Shown: piece after piece, positions 9,980 through 42,883 of the stretch | Numbering within the stretch: the stretch's first letter is position 1 | Layout of the letters: each line of letters opens with the position of its first letter | Assembly: GCF_963576615.1 (NCBI RefSeq) | Contig: NC_088709.1 | Location: 14,080,764 to 14,144,763 of the forward strand | Length of the DNA stretch: 64,000 nucleotides | Source: Watersipora subatra | Lineage: Eukaryota; Bryozoa; Gymnolaemata; Cheilostomatida; Watersiporidae | Direction: 5' to 3' | Translations under genes and position numbers: made by a program | Notes under the pieces: model-generated | What the model was told of the DNA's origin: nothing | Databases searched by the model: none | Seen by the model: the letters and a program-made list of their open reading frames with translations, nothing else

Positions 9980-12817
9980 CAGGATCCACGTACTTGTGGT
10001 TTGACCTCTCAATACCAGTTTGGCATACGTAACCTAAGTTCCTGCATCACAAACAGGCACAAGCAGACGCACGCATATACAACAATCCTAGCTTCAAGAT
10101 TAAGGCTTAAGTCAGGGCTATAATTTTCCGAGATCATGGTAAATTCGGTTTTGTATATTTCATTGCATAAATTGAAATATTTGTTTTCTGAATTAACATG
10201 GTACTTTGTATACCTAAATAAAACATAGGGAATTTTTTTCGTTAAGCATTAGATTATGGAGCCGTATGTAGGACAAACATTAGCAACAGTCAGGATTGGC
10301 ACGAAAAAATCAAATGATTTAAATAAATTGTTATGGATTTGCTAAACTCAGCTATTTCTAATAGCCACATGCATCAAGCTATCTTGGGATTAGCATAGTA
10401 ATAAGCAAGCCAGCTTTTATAGGAAGCCAATGGAACACTGTATATAAGGATATGTAAGCCAGTGTAGAACAATATGGGTAAGAATAAGTAAAGAAGGAAG
10501 ATACATTAGTGAGACAGAAGAACAAAGAGCACGAGATACCGTCTACAAGCGACGAAACTATACATGGACATTTGTGGATTATTTGAGCATGCGTGCGTGT
10601 GACAAATCTCACTTTAGCACTCCTCTATCATGAATTAGCAAGTGTGATAGAGATAACAGTTACTAACTGCATCTGTAGTACACTGCTACACAAGGAACTT
10701 TGAAGTTATGTCATGTAAATCCATTTAGTTCTACAAAGCAAGATTGTGTGGTAGCAACTGTAACTGGTACAGTTTTCCTTCAATACTTTGTTTTTGATAT
10801 TACCTTCTTTACTGTAGTCAGGTAAAGTGCAAGCATTCAAAGAGTTTTCTCCATTATCGGCTTCGTTTATTCAGGGAAAAACAGGCTAAGTTTTAATAAA
10901 CTGGCAAGCCGGTATTTACGTTTTGAGTGATCAACTGCATTGATCAGGGCAAGGAAGAATGTGTTTAAGATATTTCATACCATTTTTTATTTCTTTGGAT
11001 TTCATTCGTAGTTTTTGTGGAAAGGCTAGCAGCTCTACTATATTAACTTACATGCAGGTTGCACATTATAATTTTATATGGCTGTTTAATGCAAGACATA
11101 TAAGAATTAAATTAAATCACATTAAATCATTAAATTAATAATTAATTAAATTATTAATTGCCCAATTAAATCATGCAAGTCACTAATACTGAAAAGTAGG
11201 TTTACCAGAATTTTGATGCGCAACGCAATACAGAGACAATTTGCATGAACAAAAGTGAGCAAAAAATCACAAACTTTGAAAAGTTGATCAAACCGAAAAA
11301 ATCAATTCAAATAGAAAAATTTTGATTTAAAAAAAATCGCAGTTTTTGTCTAACTCTAGCGGCAATAATAGAGTGTGACAATTGAAGATTGTGAGTCTCA
11401 ATGGCCATGGGCTCTCAGGTCTACTTACTAAATAGGAAACAATGCACAGGAAAAGATTTAGCCGTGTTTAAATTTCAATACATGCGTTTATACACGATTA
11501 CGTATGATTCACTTGCTGCCATTCTTTTCCTTAATAATTTATAGAAAAAATACCTTGGTGCCACGTAGTACCTGTGCTGTGCTTGGAGCATCCCAGTTAG
11601 CCTTTTTTGCTGTTGGTGATGAATTTCTCACTTCTACAAGCACTTTCTAGTCATGTTGTATTTACTAAAGGTTTTTACTGAAAGGTCCACTTTGCTCATA
11701 ATGGAAACTTGTTAATCAACAGTAATTATCCCACAATATAATCACAACTTATCAATATGATCAATTGAACAGTAAAGGCAGCAAAACTGTGCTTTTTTGT
11801 TGCAAACTTGCACAAAAAAGAGCAGACTAAATATGACATTGGGATACCAGATACTACTTTGTCTCTTGCAGTTCTTATCACTGAACAACACATATTTTTA
11901 AGCAGTGTTCAGTAATAGATTGAGTATCCTAATAGGTGTAACTTCTGAACTCTGTTGACCTTTTTGTATGCGTTGCAAATTGCTGGCCTGTTAACCATTC
12001 AACCCTGCATCAATCTTTGCTAACATGTCAAAGCAGCACTGTAAACTCTGGTAGAAACAAGGTAGCAAAATATAATGCAATATTTTACAGTGACATATGG
12101 TTGGAGATGTGGGGTAATAACTGTTTGGTTTTCTGACTTATAGCATTGAGATGCATAAGATTATATTTCCCTGAAAAGCTTCCAAAGTTTGTGGAAGTGT
12201 GAAATAAACTATTTGTTGAAAACGGTTAGCCAGCATTTTTACCTACACTATAAAGCCCGATTAGCTTATGACATTAGGACCTCGATGCTTGCAGGTTTTG
12301 AATAAGATTTGTGGTACTATCAATTAAGACCTCTATGGAGAACACTGCTCATTTTTAGCTAGTTGCTTCAATATAATCTTTGTTTGTGAGAGATTTGTTT
12401 GGAAATAATGATTGAAATTCTCAGCCCCCTTCATCTCGGGTGTCTATTAATTTTCTTTTAGTTACCTACCTTCTTTCGAGAATGTATTTTATAAAAAAAA
12501 ACATTTTTATTTTTTGCTACGGTCCCATCTATTTTATTTTATCCTCTGAGTGTTTGTGTTTTTTGGACTTTTTTCGATCATACGTGGTTTTTTACACTAG
12601 TACTATAATTGAAGGTATACATTTTTAGTAGCACACTGACAGTTTTATTGTAATGTGATATGACATCATGTCAGAATCTTGCATTTTGACAATTTTACTT
12701 GTTTCAGTTAGATAGAAGAGGATCAGGACGCTAATTGCATAGCATCTTGGCAGTTATTTACATTTTATACAAACATAGTCTTTGGCTGTTGTGCCCTTGC
12801 AGATTCACTGTACTGAA

Positions 12818-12895
12818 TTCAATTCAATGGTACTGAATTCAATTCAATGAATTCAATAATACTGAATTCAATGAATTCAACGATACTGAATTCGT
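12818..12895 (+). repeat. GAATTCAAT simple repeat
   Basis: Several imperfect units of ACTGAATTCAATTCAATG, self-complementary around GAATTC. Confidence 0.8.
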
Positions 12896-14098
12896 GTTGA
12901 CTTTTATTTATTTCGATTCATATGATTTACCCTCATCGAGACCATAGATCGCTTGAACATTGTGATTAAAACGTATGTAGTTATCGCAAGTTTTAGCTTA
13001 GTACTTGTCCTAACCACCTGAAACCTTAAATATATATGTAGGTAAAAGTAGCTTAGACACAACTGCAGTGTTACTTGATGTGTTTTTTCATCAAGTGTCA
13101 ACTTTAGAATATATGCTTATAAGAACTTAAAATAGTTGCTTCAAATGCATACTATTTGTAAAGAAATGGATTTGATAAGATTCTCCGAGGTTTATTAAAT
13201 GTTGGGACTTAATAGTTGAGCTGTTTGTCAACTTTATGAAAATAACTAGAAAACAAAAATTTATTTTTCCTGCTTTTCAATGACTAGGGAACAGTCTACT
13301 TGATAATCTAATTTTTAGTTCTTGTGAATGATTGAAACATAAGCACCGTTTTGAGCACATTTTTTTGATTTTTGTAAATTTTGAGGTGAAAAATTTATCG
13401 GAGTTCATGGTATTTGTAAGTCATGCATCAATTACAAAAGGATATTTTTCAAGAGAACCCTGTTGAAACTGAAAATCCATGAAATTGTTGTGTTTTAGCA
13501 GGTTTTATGATCTACTTTGTATTCATAGTCTAGTCAAAATTCAGTGTTAAGGTTTAATGACTACGGAAGTGTCTTTCTATGCATCTATTGACTTGCAGTC
13601 ACAGCTCTAACCTACTTGTAATTCCAAGTTTTGTCTCATGTTTCTTCAGGTGTTGTCCCACTATGATCACATCATAGTGAGGTGTTGATACGATGATATC
13701 AATCAACCTTGACACTAGTACTGATCCATTTAGCTAAGATAGTTGCAGGTGTTTTGCCAATAAGATTAGCAAGTTTACATAGACTTGCTTAGATCTGTCA
13801 TCTTTGCAATCTTGCTCCTTTACAGCACACATCTCCCTAATTAAGGGTATTCTGTGCTTTGATGGCTTCTAGTCACTAATTCATAGGTACAGGTCTATCA
13901 TAACATAATGTTATATTATGTTATGATGCTAAGAATGTATCGTATAATATAGCACAGCATAGATTTTATATCAATTTGAAAAGCAATTTCCTTTTGTATG
14001 TCTCAATTTTTCTTATTTAAACGCCTCCCATTTGTGTTTTCCGATTCCTCTAAATAGTCTTATAGTCTTGTTACATCTAAATGGATGTAGCAAGATAT

Positions 14099-14180
14099 AG
14101 GTGTTACTATAACAAATGATTAGGGTTAATGCTCGTATATAGGTGTTACTAATGCAAATGATAAGGGTTAACACTCGCAA
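14099..14180 (+). repeat. tandem duplication of about 40 bp
   Basis: Two copies of AGGTGTTACTA..AAATGAT plus AGGGTTAA..CTCG. Confidence 0.7.
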
Positions 14181-15368
14181 ATTTAGTTTTTTTATGTTTA
14201 TACATAAAAAATGTATAAATAAAAATAAATTTATTTTGGGTTCTGTTTTCGGTTTAGAGGTCCTCTATGTATGTTTTTGGCGCCACTTGTGATTTCTCTC
14301 TTTGTAACTTGCAATTTACTTACGCAAGATCCTTTGTTTACACTTTTAATAAAGTCTGTGTAATACCATGTAATAAATATCAGTTGGTTGTTCTTTTTAG
14401 GCATTTTCTTTAATAAAAGGAAAGCCAAAAGAGCAATGCTATCAAAAAGTATTATTGGTTGCAAGCTAGTACAGGTTGTAATTTCTGTATGATTAGGTAG
14501 TCATAATGTGTACATTAAGATATACAAAAATGTAAGCAAGACGATGTGTATTCTAATACACATCACATATATAATTTTACATAATATAGTGAAATTCTAA
14601 TACGAGCATGTCTCTGATGCGTGAAAAAGCGATTTTGAAAGAGTTCAGAATGCCCATCTGGTTTGATCGGGTAGACAATGGAACATAAAAAGACTTTAGT
14701 CGGATGGTTTAATCTCGGTGCTAGGGTTGCCTACAATTATATAGTTTGTCAGCAGGATAAAACTGCATGCATTTACGTCGGTAAAGCTATGACTCAATCC
14801 TCCTAACAAAAAGAAATATGAGTTTTATACAATTTTAGTGTTTTAGCACAGACATCAAGTGTTTTATCAAACGCTTTGTTTTACAGTTCCTGTTCTCGAT
14901 GTTTAATGCCAAGTTTATTTTTACGTTTTTTTGCTTTTATGAGTAGCATGATTTATTTTACATCTGCTTATTTATAGGTCATACACCACCGAGGACCTCG
15001 CTACACTAATGACTTTCTAGTGTATGGTTGTGAACGTGAGCCTTTATAATTTAGGCTATCTGGTTTTATGTGCAATGATACTGGATGTACGAAGTTGTTT
15101 TTTATTAAGATATACTGACTTTCAGTGTTTATTGTCACCCGCACATTTTCTCCAAAATATTTCTATAAAAATTATTGAGCAATACTTGAGATAGCGAACT
15201 GTACCTTGCAGCTTTAAATATCTTTCAACATATTTTTTAAAATGAGCAATACACATTTTATTACCAGAGAAAAAATTTAATAACTTATGAATTATTTTCC
15301 AATATTTATTTCTTATGACTTAAACAAGGTACGCTTGTTTGTTTGCTTTATTCCATCATTAATATCTC

Positions 15369-15672
15369 TATATATATATTTCTCAAAGTGTGTCTGTGTG
15401 TCGTATGTCTGTCTGCATTCCGACTATAGCTATCATTAGAATAGCCTAGCTGGGCAACAATGCTGATGCAATGTCATTGCCTACCGGCATTTAAAGCTTA
15501 CTAACTAGATTAGTGGAATTTTCCATTCGAATTGTGCCGGGCCACTTGGCAATGACCTGCCACTTGCTGGCTGGAGAGTTGCCTGCCTGCAAGTGGTAAA
15601 CAAATCTCATCACTTCTCATTGTTTATAAGCTGATTTTTAATACCCGGGCAACGCCGGGAGGCACAGCTAGT
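15369..15672 (+). repeat. repeat R1, intact copy
   Basis: About 304 bp, from TATATATTTCTCAAAGTGTG to GGGCAACGCCGGGAGGCAC and AGCTAGTA. The central part is AT-rich. The copy has no ORF. The GC-rich hairpin-like terminus (CCCGGGCAACGCCGGG) is its most conserved part. The family type is not certain; it could be a SINE-like or other non-autonomous element. Confidence 0.85.
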
Positions 15673-16113
15673 AAATATATACAAAAGAAATGAAAGTTAG
15701 ACAACGAGTATCCAGAGAAGGTGATGATGAGGCCATGTGTGCGATAGCAAAAACTAATATTTAGTGCGGAGCTAGGTGGCAGATTACAGGCAAAAATTAA
15801 TTAAACATAGTTAAAAAAATTAATCTCAATAGCCATGCCCTTAAGCTCCCCTTAAAACCTAATGTGTTCTGTGTACTGCGAATACAGATAGGCAGAGTGT
15901 TCCATACATAAAACAGCTTCTTGATAAATTGTTCTTTTGTTGCCGAAACATTGTATTGCATTATATGTACTGATAGTTCTTATAACAAGCCATTTACTGG
16001 TTAGCAAACAAATGCAATTAGTAATTTTGATATTTCGATACAATAATACATGTTAGATTTTAGTTATTACATCATGCTATTTTCATATCCATGTTGTTTT
16101 TCTCATGTTGCAG

Positions 16114-35087
<18,974 letters not shown>

Positions 35088-35261
35088 GCCTTTGGTATTT
35101 TTCTGAACTCTATTAACATTCCATTATTTGTATTATTTTGTTTCTTGTTGTTTGGTTTTTGCTCACCATACATACTCATGAATAAGTTGAGTTTTTGGAA
35201 AATGATTTTTAAAATTTTTTGTGGTTGACTTACATTATTGTATTGTTACATATATACATTA

Positions 35262-35405
35262 TTGACTTACACATGAGTAACACCTATAATAAGATCATAC
35301 ATAAGATCTTATACATATACATATATGCATGTATATGTATACATATACATATATGTATACATATACATAAGATTGACGTATACATGAGTATATATGGTAT
35401 ACATC
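35262..35405 (+). repeat. TA/CATA-rich microsatellite downstream of HPD
   Basis: Runs of ACATATACATATATG with nested palindromes. It starts about 175 bp after the HPD stop. Confidence 0.8.
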
Positions 35406-36319
35406 TTCCCATTTAATGCATTACTATTATGTCTTCTCCAGATTTGCAGTTTGTGCTTGCTATGCTTTGTAAAGGTTTGTTTGTTTGTTCACATTTTTTG
35501 TTGCTTGTTCTACATGTAAATGTCACTCTACTCAGAATTGTCCCTGCCTCTCAACTGTATGGTGAAACGGTTAACTCTCCCTAACTACTATCCTGCTCTC
35601 ACACTGTTAAGCATGAATAATTTTAACAATATATATAATATATTGGGATTTCAGGAGTTTGCGTAGATCACAGATATTGATTTTGGTCTTTCTGTTGCTT
35701 GATACTGTTTTAGTTCATTGTGGAGTTGTCCAATCATGCAGTGTATTGTGTAACGATGGTAGCTCCTACAACCTTTTAGCTATGCTTCTGAGAGTTAATA
35801 GAATCTTTTGAATGTGAAACGTGACCAGCTGATGGTTGAATATGCAGTGCTACTACCATGTAGCTATTTAGCCACAAGACCTGCTCACAGAAGTTGCTTT
35901 TGTAAATAATTATAGATGGACTAAATAGGATAAGACAAATCCAAAAGACTCAAATTATGTTTGTTAATGAACCCATTCTTTTTTTCAGGACAAGGTTATC
36001 ATAGCTAGAAGTTCATTTTTTATTAATCCCACGACCAAACACGAGCGAAGCGATTGGTTGAGAGATTTATGATAAATGCATATGTGCACACAACTCACGA
36101 AAATTATTCATAAACGGCTGTCGCAAACCCTTGCGACGGCCGTTTATGAACCCTTGTACCGAAATCTTATCAACAAATTTAACCGTTTTTCAATGGAGTC
36201 GTTTAAGTATAATAACAATACAAAACACATGTAAACGTATTTAAATATGTTACCAAGTCGTTGAAAAGTGTAGACAATATCCTAAACCTTACCCATCTGA
36301 TCAGATCATACATAAATAG

Positions 36320-37346
36320 TAGAGATGCCCCGATTCTAAATTCACCAGCCGATTCAGATACCGATCCGATATACCGATCCTAATTGAAAAATAATCCGAT
36401 TCAGATACCGATTCAGATCTTTTGTGTTGCATAGATAGTAGCTCATTTTATTATGCAAATACAAACATAATGCAAAGAAAACATGAATATTATTGTATTT
36501 ATTTGTTTGCATTTATGGAAAAAAATATATACATATTCATATACTGACATACCGTGCATGTAGTAACAAAACAGTCCATGTTTCTTGTAATTTGTAAATA
36601 AAGGTAATTACTGTTAGTGGTACAGTTCTATCTGTGATAACGAAATCCCTCTTCTATTGTTGGATGAACTACTGTGCCTGTACAAGTTTAGAGCAAATCA
36701 ATGTTTCTTTTAAAAACCGTTAGTGATTCAATTATCTCAGTAAGACGTCTCTATTCTTCCATCATTATCAATGTAGCCGAGCGTACTGAAGGGGGATTCC
36801 CTTGCAACAGATGTTGGAGGACAGGCTACATACCGATACGCCACTGGGGTTACCGTTTTTTGTACCATACAAACGATCCATTGTATCGTCAGGATCAAGA
36901 GAGTGATGGATAACTTTATGCGTCGACTGTTTAAATTACTTTCGTAATGCTAGTAAATAGAAATATTACACTGCGTTCTTGTTTCCCACTTTTGTTATCT
37001 TGTTCGTGATTGCTTGCAATAAAACCTATCGCTGTAATTGGGAAATACCACACTTTTTGTTTACGTTCTGGCTAAAAAGTTTCCTTCGCTGTGTTGATCA
37101 GGCTATAGACATGAAATAAATTGTGTGGCAGGCCTGAAATTCCTTAAGTAAAAGTAAGAAGCTTACAGCTGATGATTTTTTATTAGTATAGCAGGCTAAA
37201 ATACAGTTTTCTGCTAAATGGTTGATCTGTAAAAAGTATCGGAAGGTTCAGATTTTTTAAGAAAAGATCGGCCGATACCGATTCAGATACTTGACACTCA
37301 TATCGGCACCGATACCGATTCCGATACCAAAATCGGGGCAACTCTA
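36320..37346. mobile_element. hAT element 2, non-autonomous
   Basis: It is 1027 bp. The ends TAGAGATGCCCCGATT and (inverted) TAGAGTTGCCCCGATT are followed by subterminal runs of CCGATTCAGATACCGAT. A perfect 8-bp duplication ATAAATAG flanks it (36312-36319 and 37347-37354). No recognisable transposase remains; the short frame at 36701-36913 has no family motif. The subterminal CCGAT-type repeats would be candidate transposase-binding sites. Confidence 0.9.
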
Positions 37347-37703
37347 ATAAATAGACAGATTAATTTGGCCTAAAGTCGTTATTAAAACTTGCCAAGCCAT
37401 ACTTTTATTAAAATTAAGACCGGCGCACGAAACGCCGAGCGACAGAGAGTAGAAATATTAAGCTGTGCGCATTTCACGAAAGAAGAACGTGCACATTTCA
37501 CCAGTCTATAGCATTGTCGAATTGCCGAAGGTTTCTGTAATTAACGTAGAAGTACTGAAATATCGTTTCTTTTTGCCGATTTCAAAGTAACTGACATTTT
37601 GGACACTTTTGAGTACTTTGGTATTCTAACTGATGAACAAAGCAGTGAAAGTAAAGGAAATGACAATGATATTTTTTCTAACGATTCTTATGACATTATT
37701 ACA

Positions 37704-37812
37704 ATATTTAATTATAAGAATAATTATTCGATTTTATAAGATTTAATTATAAGAATAATTATTCGATTTTATAAGATTTAATTATAAGAATAAGCATTCG
37801 AATTTACAAGAT
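37704..37812 (+). repeat. 35-bp tandem triplication
   Basis: Three units of ATTTAATTATAAGAATAATT plus ATTCGATTTTATAAG; the last unit has diverged. Confidence 0.85.
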
Positions 37813-40800
37813 CGAAGTATATAGTGATCGATGTTGGGCAATATGTTACTGTTATTATTTTTTCTAAATAGTTTTGTTAAATAGATTTTCTAAAAATCTA
37901 GATAAATATCACAACTTCTTGATATTGTTAGCTATGACGTTTTGAAATGTAAACAAAATTGTGCATTGGTTTTCTATTATTACTGTATTACTATATTAAT
38001 AATATTGGTTATTCTAATAATATCAGTGCATTTTACTTCTAATATTGCATTTCTCTTATTGCGGGGAAGAGATATAAACATATAATCTTTTCCTCTCATT
38101 ATTGCTATTTGTTGTACATAATAACACCCAGTACATTACAGCTACCATTGCGGTTATCCTATTGCACTGCAGTGCCATTTGACTGCTAATACTGCATTTC
38201 TCAACCATCAGTACCCTTTCTTTTTTCCAATATCACTTTGGTCGTGAGCTGTATGACAGGGGAATTTCTAGTTAATATAATTATTTATTCTATTTAGCTA
38301 ATAATTAACTTTGGGATTTAGTATAATATTTAAAGTAGAATCTGCTTCTACAATCTGACAGACTGACACTGCTGCGTAATTTCAGTGCGCATGTATGCGC
38401 GCCTGTGCGTGCGTGTGTGTGCGTGCTATGGAACCTGCTCGGCAAGAATCATTTTACATACTTCCTGAATCAAAAGTAAAGAAGTGGTTTAAACAATTAA
38501 CATGCTGTAAAATCTCAGCATACAAAGTTAGTCTGCTCTAGCATTTGCTGCTTATGTTAACCATATTGTAAGGAAATACTGTAAAAAGTACATAGTATTT
38601 TGTTTAATTCCTTTTAGAGCTTAAATACTGAATGATAAATATTTCTAACAAAACATGTTGCGTTAAAATGAATGCTTTATGTTCAACTATCTACCAACCT
38701 GAAAATAAAAAGTTTAAATGAGATTTAAGAAATTACAGTTATAGTCAATAAAAATAAGTTCTTTTGTCACCTAATTTTAATGTTGAACTGCAGCCTTGGA
38801 AATTCGGGAGACGGTCGGTACGTCAGTAAGGGTCCCGATGGAGATACAGTGCTAGTCTAACCTTGCCTATGTTAACTTAAAAGTAACATAACTTTATTTT
38901 ACTTTTTATTTTTATATTTAATACTTCAATATTTTAACTTTAATTATCACATCCAGCCTGTTTCAATTCTTATCATATAATGGCTTTTTCCTTCGCGTGA
39001 CCTTCGCTTTCTCTGTACGATCAATACCAGACAGACTTCTTCCTAGATTGTTTCCGAAATTAATCCAAAAATGTATTGTCACATTTTTTACAGGTTACTG
39101 TTTGAATTCCTGAAATGCTGTTTTTTTATCACTACTAACAACAATGTGAACCGTGATTTTAAAACTATTTAATATTGTTCAAATGCTATAGCATCAAAGG
39201 ATGTGAAAGAGAGCTGCCTGCATGCATACATGTATGTGCTGGTTTACAAAACATGTTTGAAAAACATAGGACATGAAGACAAACTCTCATTCAAATTCTC
39301 AATTCAAATTCAAATTGTGTTTTAAAAAATTTATATATTAAGCTGATTTAGTTGTATAGCTTTAGCAGTTTGTGATTGCAGCAAACATTTCCTTAGCTTC
39401 TTTAGCCTGAGCATAGTAGGCTTGCAACTTTTTGTTATAAGCAGATAGTAAGTTGTGCGTTTACGTTATACAGCTGCAACTACTAAATGAGATACTTGGC
39501 TTCTGCCATGTAGAGTTCATACCACGCTTGAATGTTTTTGAAAATACCATCGATGAGGCAATCAGTTGAAACTGACATATCCTCATAGCAACAAATTATA
39601 TGTCACACTTTTGTAAATACCAAGAGATTTGGCTATGTAATAGCATCCAAGCAACTTTCCTTCTTTTTAAACCTGATGCAAAAATTTGTTTTTCTGCTAT
39701 AAAATCTATAAATTTCACTTCGGATTCAATTTCAACGTTTCAAATTACAAATGTGCAAAATATGTTAATTTTTTTGAAATCTTATAAAAACCAGTATTGT
39801 GTCAAGCTCATCACTTGTAGAAACTGCTCCTGCGCAAAAGAAATTCACAAGGCTACCTGCTACTTGCTTTACAAGACTATCTGCTACCCTTTCGCGTAAT
39901 GTCAATAGTTTTATCTACATGTACTTCCATTTTACAAAATATATTTTCTACTCTATTTGCATGCATCATCACTTATATCCAACCACTCCTGTTGCTCTAT
40001 AAACTTTATTTGTATTGTAGTGCCTTTTACGTTTGCTTCTTAAGCAGTTTTTTGCTGCGCACACCTTTATTCAGCTTCAAGCAAACGCATGTGGTGTAAG
40101 TGTTAGATAGAATTGGTCATTTGTCAGAATACATGTAAAGATTAAAGTATGCTCAGTTTGGTTCTTTACTGAACACATCTGTTCATAATTACTGTTTTTT
40201 TGTTATAATTACATTGCAAACTTCAGCATGACTTCCTGACATGTTGTTTTAAGAGCACATAACTCCTTTATATTTGCGTTGATACCACAAACTAAAATGC
40301 TAGTGCCACTGTCATTTGGCCAACAACAGTGTTGGGCAAGCTTTTTTAACAAGATGCAAATGAGTAATTTTCAAGGCTTAACTAGCAGCTACTATCAGTA
40401 CATATTGGTGAGGACCATATTTCTTGGACCATTTCAAAAGATTGTGTAGATGTAATACCAGTTGAGTGTCTGCTGTGGTAAACAAGTTTGTAAGATATCA
40501 AGAGCTTCTAGTAGACCACTTGTTTTGGCAAGACAACACGAGAATTAACGTGACCTCCATTAATTGTGTGCCCAAAACGAAAATTATATACTTGTGTGTC
40601 ACCAGAATTCAATTCTTTAATCGTTCCTGTTTTTATAAAAGAGGCTTACAGAACCACAACATGTGACACTTTGAAATTAGGAAAATTCTTAGAAAATTTC
40701 AATAGGCATCAGCCATGTGAATGCAGTGTCAAGCAATTCGTGCTGTGATTCATCGCGATGGTAAAGCGTGAAGCGTCACAAAATGATTTGATGAGTAAAC

Positions 40801-41640
40801 AATGGGTGAGATCTCTATTGAACTAAGGCTATCAACATGTGTAGCTGAGCGTACGTAATCGTAATATTGTCTCTGACAGGCTAGAATTTATGCATACCTC
40901 GAATGTGACACCGCTATGTGACAACTGCCATCATCTAATCTGACATGTTGTTCTGGCTGCAGACCGGCCTGGTCCGTCTGTTTCATAACACTGTCTGACA
41001 AGAGGTTTATTGCTATCTTGTTTATTCCCATGGCATATCCATACCATATCCTATGCAGATAGCATAACCCTATATACAAATTTGCATTTCAATTTGATAA
41101 GTACTTTGGCTAACGTGTCAGATGTTGCCTATTATATTATAGCTTTTATTATGATTTTTGTGTATAAGGTTTTATCTAGGTAATAATTGTCAGTAAAGGT
41201 GCATGAAAAGTTATCTTTTTTCGATTTATGTAATCTTCTCGCTGTAGTATTGCGCAATAAAAAAGTTTTCTCATCTTTTAAATTTAATCATTGTTTCATT
41301 AGCTGATAGGAGTCAAGTTTTGTGTCGCTTTAACATTTAAAACTATCACACCTAATAAAAATTAATTCTAAATCAATTTTCATTGTAAAAATACAGAAAA
41401 CCATAATTTTTTTTGTAATCATTAAATGATGATCTTGATACTTTTAGGTCATAAAATGTACATCACCAGTATTTATCACATTTTTATGTAATAAAAAATG
41501 CGATGAAGAAATGTTTGAAAAATGAAAATGTACAACAAAGTTTAGTTTAAATTTTTTATTATGATTTAAATATTCGTACATAATCTCAAGTTGATGCTTG
41601 TTGAATAGTCTACCAAGTCTACCTCTGATCTTTACAAATA

Positions 41641-41705
41641 TGTAGGCAGGGTGCCCGTACCCTGTAGGCAGGGTGCCCGTACCCTGTAGGCAGGGTGCCC
41701 GTGCC
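41641..41705 (+). repeat. 22-bp tandem triplication
   Basis: Three units of GTAGGCAGGGTGCCCGTACC plus CT, each with a short internal palindrome (GGGTGCCC-like). Confidence 0.85.
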
Positions 41706-42753
41706 GAAGTGTGCTTATGGCTCGTGTCACTAGTGTCCAATCAATGTGGCAACATATTGCTCAAGTGCCAGCGAAGGCCTATATCAATTTTACTCGCCAC
41801 CTCTTATTCCTTCTGCGAAGGCCACAACATTTGACTAGTCTGCCTACGGCTTTACTTTATGAGTAGCATTTACATCCAGTAAATCCTTGGCACATCAAAA
41901 ATTTTAAAATACTGACAATTGATGGCCGATTCCAACATTCGTTTCCTGGCAACATGCTACTGTCTGTTTGAATAAATAAATATCTTACTTATCTTATTGA
42001 CAAATGATCAATTTTAGAATACTTGTTGAGTAATCGTTCTTTTTAGTTTATATGTTACTCTTTCTGCTTGTGCTACTTGTAAAATTTTGTTACTGACAAT
42101 TGAACAAAAATGTCAATAAATGTATATTTCCTTAAATTATTTTATTAAGTTTTTTGACTTTGACTCTAACCAACTCCTTGAGTTATCCCAGCTCCAAATC
42201 AGTCAATTTACTGAATCCTGCAAACAGGTAGCATTTGCTTCAAGCATGCGACTGCCTAAACTGATACCATCCTCATTGAAGGCTTGACGTAGTTAAGTTC
42301 AGCGCAATGGTCTGTCTCAAGAGAGTAGCCTAGGAAGGAATTAACATTAGATAGGCCTGTATCAGCTTAGACGTCTTAGCTAACAGGCCTGACGATAGCG
42401 AATGCGTACCTGCCAACCGTGTTTACCCACTTGCATTGTCTCAAAGTGCGAACATTCCTTTGTTTGCTTTTCCCTCAAGTGGCTCGTGTCACTATCCACT
42501 TACAGGACCTTATAATGTATCTACACATTTCTTTCTTTCACCATTCTATTATAAATATATGCAGGCTGGACGGCTGTCGCTGCTTGGATCAGATTTCTGT
42601 CATTTTTTGGTCTAGCTCTGCTATGTTATGGCTAGACGATTCCTAATAGCAACCTTCTCCAACCCTCCCACTTTTGTGCATAGGCCCTTTGCTCATCGCA
42701 TAGATAACATGATTTCTGTTGAAGCTCAACACTAACGACATCAATATTATATA

Positions 42754-42869
42754 CCGTAAAACCTCTATTTGAGCGCCACCTTTATTTGAACACCATCACT
42801 GATAAAGTGCCACTATAGGTGAAGAGTTGAAAAATACAGCACCATGGCATTCAAATAGAGGTTTTACGG
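42754..42869. mobile_element. M1 family MITE, 116 bp
   Basis: It starts CCGTAAAACCTCTATTTGAG and ends TTCAAATAGAGGTTTTACGG, flanked by TA. It keeps only the two termini of the M1 family, so it is a deletion derivative that folds into a hairpin. Confidence 0.88.
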
Positions 42870-42883
42870 TAATTTCATAGCTC

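Larger units (their letters stand above)
9330..15360. other. no gene supported
   Basis: About 6 kb of AT-rich sequence without a recognisable exon. It may hold the HPD promoter and the missing first exon, but I cannot place either. A near-perfect palindrome (ATCATAACATAA..TTATGTTATGAT) lies at 13896-13926. Confidence 0.55.
37360..42750. other. intergenic, no gene supported
   Basis: Mostly unique AT-rich sequence, with the tandem triplications at 37704-37812 and 41641-41705 and a TG/CG-rich run at 38387-38430. Frames of 60-100 codons lack motifs. A strong hairpin (CATAAACGGC, then GTCGCAA) lies just before hAT element 2, at 36108-36148. Confidence 0.55.

Noticed and set aside
36701-36913. 70-codon frame inside hAT element 2
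   Set aside because: No hAT motif (such as the C-terminal dimerisation block) and no counterpart seen elsewhere; treated as chance.
36028-38260. Possible 2.2-kb foldback around hAT element 2 (CACGACCAAA at 36028 and TTTGGTCGTG at about 38238)
   Set aside because: The inverted match is only about 10-12 bp and no target duplication was found.
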